64,000 nucleotides of DNA, from contig JAUXRI010000107.1 of assembly GCA_030681895.1 (NCBI GenBank), positions 1 through 64,000 on the forward strand, written 5' to 3'. The notes below the pieces were generated by a model. It did no database searches and had not been told where the DNA came from. It saw nothing but the letters and a program-made list of their open reading frames with translations. Of this stretch, positions 59,047-64,000 are shown one piece after another (the first letter of the stretch is position 1; the number at the start of each line of letters is the position of its first letter). This DNA is from Myxococcales bacterium (GTDB lineage: Bacteria > Myxococcota > Myxococcia > Myxococcales > Myxococcaceae). The translations under genes and the position numbers were made by a program.

Positions 59047-59547
59047 ATGCTCCGCCTGCTCGTGATGGTCTCGTTGGTCGCTGTCCCTGCGTTCGCCGAA
59101 GACGACTGCACGCTCTCGGAGGACGCCATTCGGCCTCAGCTCGACGCGAAGAAGCTGCCGAAGGGAGCCAGGCTGACCGAGCAGAGGAGGCACGACCGCG
59201 TGCATCGCGAGACGTTGGTCTTCGCCGACGGCCTCGAGGCGACGTTGCAGGTCGGAGGCTGCGCGCACATCGGCTTGTCGGTGGCGCTGAGCTCGAAGAA
59301 GTCCGTGACGGCGAAGCTCACCCCGAGTCAGGCCGTCGCGCTGATGAAGAAGGTCCTCCCGATGCTCCCGCTTGCTGAGACCGCGACCCTTCAACCGAAG
59401 ATCTTCCTCGATGCGCTCGACGCGGCGAAGACGGTGCCCGCCACGTTTCCTGTTCCGTTGCCGTGTGGCGATGCGACGTGTGAGCTCTCGCTCGAACTCG
59501 CCGGCACGAAGAAGACGCTGATCATCGCCTACGACTTCGCCCTCTGA
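59047..59547 (+). CDS. Small exported protein of unknown function
   Basis: 166 residues. Clear Sec signal (LRLLVMVSLVAVPAFAE, cleavage after AFA). The mature part holds four Cys (CTLSE, GGCAHIG, PCGDATC) and mixed alpha/beta character (KKSVTAKLTPSQAVALMKKV, then TLIIAYDFAL at the end). GAGG lies just before the ATG. It begins 36 bases after the hydrolase gene, same strand, so the two may share a transcript. Family not recognised. Confidence 0.65.
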   Translation: MLRLLVMVSLVAVPAFAEDDCTLSEDAIRPQLDAKKLPKGARLTEQRRHDRVHRETLVFADGLEATLQVGGCAHIGLSVALSSKKSVTAKLTPSQAVALMKKVLPMLPLAETATLQPKIFLDALDAAKTVPATFPVPLPCGDATCELSLELAGTKKTLIIAYDFAL

Positions 59548-59632
59548 GTGGAACAGTCGCCTGTGCCCGGAGCCCTCGCGGCGCGACCGTCGTCTGCCGC
59601 GTCTTCGAGCGCGTTCATCCGCGGTGAGCAGG

Positions 59633-59648
59633 CGTCAGACGTCTGACG
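59633..59648. promoter_or_regulatory. 16-bp perfect palindrome upstream of the STAS-like gene
   Basis: CGTCAGAC/GTCTGACG without spacer, 71 bases before the ATG at 59720. It could be a regulator site; perfect 16-bp palindromes are expected once or twice by chance in 64 kb. Confidence 0.25.
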
Positions 59649-59719
59649 TCACGAGCCAGGCGCGTGCCCCGGAGATCAACACCCTGCACCGAGGCGAGTG
59701 AGTTGCACAGCGCCGGCGC

Positions 59720-60175
59720 ATGCACCGCACCTTCGCCGACGTCAGTGGGTCCCTCACCGTCACCGAGCACGCTCCTGGGCTGCTCGAGGTGTGCGTCGCG
59801 GGAAGGCTCTCGACCGAGGTCGGCGCGGCGTTTCCCCGAATCGCGCGTGAAGCCGCGGCGCGTGGCGGGCGGTGCTCCGTGTTCCTCGACGTGAGGGCGC
59901 TGGAGTCGTTTCACGGCCCCGTCCGAGACGCCTGGGTCGCGGCCGTCCTGGAGCATCGGCGGAGCCTCGATGAGGTGGTCGTGCTCTCGCGCGGCCTGCT
60001 CGTCACCCTGTCCGCGCGCGCCGCCGCCGTGGCCCTCGCCGCCGTTGGCGTCCGCTTCGAGGTCGAGACCGATGAGCGCCGCTACCTCGCTCGACGCCTC
60101 GAGGCGCTGACCGCGAATCAGGGGGTTGCCGTCTCGACCCATCAAACTGAAGCTCGGGCGGCGGAAACGAATTGA
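59720..60175 (+). CDS. STAS-like protein
   Basis: 151 residues. The fold pattern fits SpoIIAA/STAS-like proteins: LEVCVAGRLSTEVGAAFPRI, CSVFLDVRALESFHGPVRDA, LDEVVVLSRGLLVTLSARAA. Such domains act as anti-anti-sigma factors or polarity/signalling modules; the usual phosphorylated Ser cannot be placed with confidence here. No ribosome site is evident. Its stop lies in a TGAGCAA/TTGCTCA hairpin, and the fatty acyl-AMP ligase operon starts 227 bases downstream on the same strand. Confidence 0.65.
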   Translation: MHRTFADVSGSLTVTEHAPGLLEVCVAGRLSTEVGAAFPRIAREAAARGGRCSVFLDVRALESFHGPVRDAWVAAVLEHRRSLDEVVVLSRGLLVTLSARAAAVALAAVGVRFEVETDERRYLARRLEALTANQGVAVSTHQTEARAAETN

Positions 60176-60273
60176 GCAACTGATTGCTCACACACAACCG
60201 GCTCAGTTGCGCATCGGTCTGCTCACGGTCGTGTGACAAGTAGCATAAGCCAATGAAGTCACTGCGTCATTGG
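60173..60273. promoter_or_regulatory. Paired inverted repeats upstream of the FAAL operon
   Basis: Two dyads in an AT-richer stretch: TGAGCAA-CTGA-TTGCTCA at 60173-60190, starting at the STAS stop codon, and CCAATGA-N10-TCATTGG at 60250-60273. The right half of the second overlaps one of two direct repeats TGCGTCAT (60263, 60274). A plausible -10-like TAGCAT lies at 60241. This is a likely promoter/operator region for the lipid gene set. Confidence 0.45.
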
Positions 60274-60402
60274 TGCGTCATGGGACGCGGGGAAGGTCAA
60301 CCGACCACCTCCAGACCCGGCGTCGAGAGGGTCCGTTGCCTTGACCCTCCGGAGTGTCCTCTCTAGAGACGCGTCTGCCGGACGCACTCGCGGGAGGACC
60401 CC

Positions 60403-62298
60403 ATGTCGCAGTGGAACGCACCCAACCTGATCGCCGCCATCGATGAGTCGAAGGGCATGACCGAGAAGGGCTACACCTTCCTCGACCGCGACCAGAAGGA
60501 GCTCTTCCTCTCGTGGGACGGCCTTCGCGCCGAAGCGATGAAGCGCGCCGCGCACTTCCGCAAATACGGCCTGAAGAAGGGCGACCGCGTGGCGATGGTG
60601 CTGCCCGACGGTGAAGACTTCGTGCCCACGTTCCTGGGCGCCGTGTGGGCCGGCCTCGTGCCGGTGCCGCTGTACCCGCCGCTCTCGCTCGGCAAGCTCG
60701 ACAGCTACCGCGACACCATGGTGGCCGTGCTGAGCAAGGCCGAGCCGACGTACCTGGTCACCTTGAGCAAGATGCAGCAGGTGCTCTGGGCCGGCCTCAC
60801 GCACGTGAAGTCACTCAAGGGCGTCATCACTGCCGAGGAGCTCAAGGGCCCCGCGCCTGAAGGCGTCTCGCAAGACCCCGCGCAGGTGACCGACGACGAC
60901 CTCGCGTTCCTGCAGTTCACCTCGGGCTCGACCTCGACGCCCAAGGGTGTGGCCGTCACGCACGGCAACCTTCGCGCGAACGCTCACGCCATCATGGTCG
61001 ACGGGTTGAAGTCGGACTCCGCGACGGACCACGGCGTCTCGTGGCTTCCGCTGTACCACGACATGGGTCTCATCGGCTTCGTCATCGCCCCCATGTTCCA
61101 CAAGGTGGCGGTGACGTTCATCCCCACCATGGCGTTCGTGCGCAGCGCGACGTTGTGGTTCGAGACCATTCACCGCGTGCGCGGCACCATCACCATCGCG
61201 CCGAACTTCGCGTACGCGCTCGCCACCAAGCGCACCAAGCCCGAGCAGCTCGCCCGCTGGGACCTCTCGTGCGTGAAGGCCTTCGGCTGCGGCGCCGAGC
61301 CCATCAACTCGGGCACGATGCGCACGTTCGTCGACACGCTCTCGAAGGCGAAGCTCAACCCGAACGCGCTGCTGCCCTGCTACGGCATGGCCGAAGCGAC
61401 GCTCGCCATCAGCTTCATCGGCATGGACGAGACGCTCTCGACCGACGTCATCGACACCGAGGCCTACCAGAAGCACCGCACCGCCGAGCCCGTGCACCTC
61501 TCGAAGCTGGGCGAAGGCAAAGCGCAAGAGGTCGTCAACTGCGGCAAGACCTTCCCCGGCCACGAGGTCGGCATCTTCGACGACGAAGGCAAGCGGCTGA
61601 ACGACCGGCGCATTGGTGAGATTCAGGTGCGGGGCCCCAGCATCGCGAAGGGCTACTTCCGCGACACCGAAGCCACCGAGCGCACGTTCGGCAGCGGCTG
61701 GCTGAAGACCGGCGACCTCGGCTACCTGGCGAACGGAAATCTGTACATCGTGGGTCGCAAGAAGGACATCATCATCATCAACGGGCGCAACTACGACCCG
61801 CAGCGCCTCGAGTGGCTGGTCGATGAGATGGCCGGCGTGCGCAAGGGCTCCTCGGTTGCCTTCTCGAAGCCCGGCACCGCGAGCGAAGAGCTGATCATCG
61901 TCCTCGAGGCGCGCACCAGCAGCGTCACCGAGCTCGAGGCGCTCAAAGAAGCCGTCAAGCAGCGCATCGTCGAGCAGATGCAGCTGACGCCGACCGACGT
62001 CGTGGTGTGCCCCGTCGGCTCGTTGCCCAAGACCTCGAGCGGCAAGCTGCAACGTTCGAAGACGCGACAGCAGTACCTCGACGGCACCGTCGGCAAAGAA
62101 GGCAACCGCACCATCGGCTCCAGCGGCGAGAAGGTCGTGCTCGCCCGGCACGTCGCGATGTCGCTGCTCGGACGGTCCCGCCACCGCGCACGCCGTGTCG
62201 TCGAGCACGCCCTCGAGGTGCGCTCGGTCGATGACGCCGTCGGCAAGCTCAAGCTCGCTGGCGACTACTTCAGCAACCGCCTCACTCGCCTCTTCTGA
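60403..62298 (+). CDS. Fatty acyl-AMP ligase (FAAL-like)
   Basis: 631 residues, start supported by GGGAGG upstream of the ATG. ANL superfamily: phosphate loop FTSGSTSTPKGVAVTHGN, SWLPLYHDMGLIG, ACYGMAEATLA-type motif (PCYGMAEATLAISF), GDLGYLANGNLYIVGRKKDI, and catalytic Lys region TSSGKLQRSKTR. The HDMGLIG and YGMAE signatures and ~600-residue length fit FAALs, which activate fatty acids as acyl-adenylates and load them onto an ACP rather than CoA. The last ~60 residues are an unassigned basic extension. Next genes encode an ACP and a ketosynthase, its likely partners. Confidence 0.9.
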   Translation: MSQWNAPNLIAAIDESKGMTEKGYTFLDRDQKELFLSWDGLRAEAMKRAAHFRKYGLKKGDRVAMVLPDGEDFVPTFLGAVWAGLVPVPLYPPLSLGKLDSYRDTMVAVLSKAEPTYLVTLSKMQQVLWAGLTHVKSLKGVITAEELKGPAPEGVSQDPAQVTDDDLAFLQFTSGSTSTPKGVAVTHGNLRANAHAIMVDGLKSDSATDHGVSWLPLYHDMGLIGFVIAPMFHKVAVTFIPTMAFVRSATLWFETIHRVRGTITIAPNFAYALATKRTKPEQLARWDLSCVKAFGCGAEPINSGTMRTFVDTLSKAKLNPNALLPCYGMAEATLAISFIGMDETLSTDVIDTEAYQKHRTAEPVHLSKLGEGKAQEVVNCGKTFPGHEVGIFDDEGKRLNDRRIGEIQVRGPSIAKGYFRDTEATERTFGSGWLKTGDLGYLANGNLYIVGRKKDIIIINGRNYDPQRLEWLVDEMAGVRKGSSVAFSKPGTASEELIIVLEARTSSVTELEALKEAVKQRIVEQMQLTPTDVVVCPVGSLPKTSSGKLQRSKTRQQYLDGTVGKEGNRTIGSSGEKVVLARHVAMSLLGRSRHRARRVVEHALEVRSVDDAVGKLKLAGDYFSNRLTRLF

Positions 62299-62371
62299 TC
62301 AGTCTTTCACGTTTCCGGCAACACGCAGTCCAACCGCTCCTCGCGAGCCCATCAGCAAAAAGCCCAACACC

Positions 62372-62632
62372 ATGGCAACCGTCCACATCCCCACGCTGTT
62401 CCAGCAGGCCGCTCTCGAAGTCAGCGGCAAGAAGCTCGACAACCTCACCGGCGCCACCGTCATCTCGAAGCTCGGCCTCGACTCCGTCGCCGTCATGGAG
62501 CTCGTCGCGCACTTCGAAGAGAAGCTGAACATCCGCATGCCGGATGAAGACCTCGCGAAGGTGCAGACGGTGGCCGACCTCGGCGGGCTCGTGAAGCGCC
62601 TGATGCCGGCCGGCTCCGAAGTCACCTGGTGA
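62372..62632 (+). CDS. Acyl carrier protein
   Basis: 86 residues. The phosphopantetheine site is LGLDSVAVMEL (Ser38), with helix II/III following (LVAHFEEKLNIRMPDEDLAK). It starts 73 bases after the FAAL gene; an A-rich stretch upstream (AGCAAAAAGCCC) replaces a strong ribosome site. It should accept the acyl group from the FAAL and pass it to the downstream ketosynthase. Confidence 0.9.
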   Translation: MATVHIPTLFQQAALEVSGKKLDNLTGATVISKLGLDSVAVMELVAHFEEKLNIRMPDEDLAKVQTVADLGGLVKRLMPAGSEVTW

Positions 62633-62688
62633 GCTGCTCGTCGCGTCGCTGAACCGTCGTTTTTCGACTCTCTCTCCAAGAGGTCCTC

Positions 62689-64000
62689 GTGAGCCAGCCT
62701 TCCTCGCCTCAGCGGAACGCAGACATCGCCGTCATCGGCATGGCTTGCCGCTTCCCGCACGCGAAGGACCTGCCCGAGCTCTGGAAGGTCGTCTCGACGG
62801 GAGAGGTGACGTTCGAGAACATCGACGACTCGCGGTGGAAGCACTCGCACTTCGTCGACACGAAGGACCCGCGCGCGCCCGACAAGTCGTACGTGCTCAA
62901 GGGCGCGTTCATCGATGGCGTCGACGAGTTCGCGGCGCTGCACTACGGCCTGGCTCCGCGGCGCGTGCAGGTGATGGACCCGCAGCAGCGCATCGCCATC
63001 GAAGCCACCCGCCAGGCCCTGCAGGACGCGGGCTACGACACGAGGCCCTTCGACAAGCTGCACACCGGCGTCTTCCTCGGTGCGTCGGTGAGCGAGTACC
63101 GCGACCTGATGACGGCCCGGCACCGCGCGATGCAGATGGTGAGCGGCGAGTTCGGTGACGCGCTCTCGCCCTCTGAGCAGGAGGCCATTCGCGCCTCGGT
63201 CGCCGACGTCGTGCCCGCGCGAGCGTTCTCCATCGCCGGCGGGTTGCTGAACATGATCGCCTGCTCCGTCTCGCAGACGTTCGACCTGAGCGGGCCCGCG
63301 ATGCAGATCGACGCGGCGTGCTCCTCGGCGCTGGTCGCGATTCACGAGGCGGTCGTCAACCTGCGCGCTGGCGTCTGCAACATGGCGGTGGCCGGCGGCG
63401 TGTACCTGAACCTCGGCCCCGACAACCTCGTCGGCTTCTCGCGCATCGGCGCCATCTCGCCGTCCGGAGCCTGCCGTCCGTTCGACGCCAAGGCCGATGG
63501 CTTCGTGATGGGTGAAGGCGTCGGCGTCGTCATCCTGAAGCGGCTCGACGAAGCGCTGCGCGATGGCGACCGCGTGTACGCCGTCATCAAGGGTACCGGC
63601 TGCAACAACGACGGGCGCGGTGAAGGCCCGATGACGCCGCGGCCCGAAGGCCAGAAGGACGCGATGCGCCGCGCGCACGCCCAGCTCGACTTCGGCGTCG
63701 ACACCATCACCTACGTCGAGACGCACGGCACCGCGACGTCCGTTGGCGACGTGGTGGAAGTCGGAGCGCTGCGCCAGTTCTTCTCGGAGCGCCTCGGCAA
63801 GCCAGTCGACGAGCAGTACTGCTGGCTGGGCAGCATCAAGGCCAACGTCGGCCACACCATGTCGGCGGCCGGTGTCGCGGGCTTCATCAAGACGTGCCTC
63901 ATGATGCACCACGGCGTCATTCCTCCGCAGCCGGCCATCGAGGAGCTCAACCCCAAGCTCGACTTGCCGAGCTCGCCCTTCAAGCTGTCGAGCATCGCGA
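62689..64000 (+). CDS. Beta-ketoacyl synthase of a modular PKS/FAS-like enzyme (3' partial)
   Basis: The frame starts at a GTG at 62689 with AAGAGG upstream and is open to the window end (437 codons). The thiolase-fold KS is nearly complete: IAVIGMACRFPHAKDLPELW, QVMDPQQRIAIEATRQAL, active-site Cys211 in DAACSSALVAIHEA, His346 in VETHGTAT and His389 in ANVGHTMSAAG. The C-terminal KS end and any AT, KR or further domains lie outside. With the FAAL and ACP it fits a fatty-acid-primed polyketide or unusual lipid pathway. Confidence 0.9.
   Translation, partial: MSQPSSPQRNADIAVIGMACRFPHAKDLPELWKVVSTGEVTFENIDDSRWKHSHFVDTKDPRAPDKSYVLKGAFIDGVDEFAALHYGLAPRRVQVMDPQQRIAIEATRQALQDAGYDTRPFDKLHTGVFLGASVSEYRDLMTARHRAMQMVSGEFGDALSPSEQEAIRASVADVVPARAFSIAGGLLNMIACSVSQTFDLSGPAMQIDAACSSALVAIHEAVVNLRAGVCNMAVAGGVYLNLGPDNLVGFSRIGAISPSGACRPFDAKADGFVMGEGVGVVILKRLDEALRDGDRVYAVIKGTGCNNDGRGEGPMTPRPEGQKDAMRRAHAQLDFGVDTITYVETHGTATSVGDVVEVGALRQFFSERLGKPVDEQYCWLGSIKANVGHTMSAAGVAGFIKTCLMMHHGVIPPQPAIEELNPKLDLPSSPFKLSSIA

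Noticed and set aside
42522..62310. Shared CTGATCAGTCTT string right after two stop codons (42525 and 62296 areas)
   Set aside because: Only about 12-15 bases, includes the common TGA stop and TGATCA palindrome; two copies are not enough to call an element.
1..64000. Many GTCGAC palindromes throughout the window
   Set aside because: They follow from frequent Val-Asp, Ser-Thr and Arg-Arg codon pairs in a GC-rich genome; only longer shared contexts were kept.

Overview
The window looks like a stretch of a Myxococcota (myxobacterial) chromosome, probably of the Cystobacterineae type. Reasons: very high GC, many large secreted Cys-rich lipoproteins, a MYXO-CTERM tail, a repeat-companion (TIGR02996-like) domain fused to leucine-rich repeats, FHA/enhancer-binding regulators, RCC1-repeat and FG-GAP secreted proteins, and a fatty acyl-AMP ligase/ACP/ketosynthase set. 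The genus call is inference. No rRNA, tRNA, CRISPR array, transposase or phage gene was seen.

Layout. 1-12.4 kb: 3' part of a secreted RCC1-repeat protein, a large lipoprotein, an HXXEE/SRPBCC pair, two envelope genes with duplicated leaders, an FHA sigma54-type activator with an altered sigma-contact loop, an FG-GAP lipoprotein and a VanY-type peptidase. 12.5-20.7 kb: a TPR-like protein, Cys-rich lipoproteins (one with a 17-copy 18-bp minisatellite), a protein with a Cys/His pair and a three-PAS histidine kinase. 20.7-27.1 kb: a CASTOR/POLLUX-like RCK channel, a membrane-anchored protein and a CorA transporter, behind a heavily folded intergenic region; then a frameshifted TIGR02996-LRR gene. 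27.2-38.2 kb: a ~3,100-residue Ig-repeat protein with MYXO-CTERM tail, coupled to an upstream OmpA/thrombospondin-3 porin-like gene. 38.6-47.8 kb: DUF1801 protein, an overlapping allantoinase/beta-barrel/radical-SAM operon, a paralogue of the 23-kb anchored protein, a CPA2 antiporter and small lipoproteins. 47.8-50.8 kb: an ECF sigma factor, a zinc-finger anti-sigma factor, an exported caspase-like protein with C-terminal barrel, and a small lipoprotein in one tightly packed operon; I consider this the most interesting system. 50.9-60.2 kb: DUF937 protein, VWA lipoprotein, an operon with an in-frame amber stop, a decayed Crp/Fnr gene, a Cys-rich lipoprotein, an orphan Flp pilin, SohB, an esterase and a STAS-like protein. 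60.4 kb to the end: a fatty acyl-AMP ligase, an acyl carrier protein and the N-terminal ketosynthase of a larger enzyme, the start of a lipid or polyketide pathway that leaves the window.

How genes work together. Most of the window serves the cell envelope: at least ten proteins carry lipoboxes, and several others are barrels or surface repeat proteins. The sigma/anti-sigma/caspase operon has the design of an envelope-stress pathway, and the CorA/channel cluster that of ion homeostasis. Four genes look damaged (25711-27062, 43833-44100, 52784-53545, 55085-55350); two of them differ from an intact gene by one small event and could be assembly errors or real switches.
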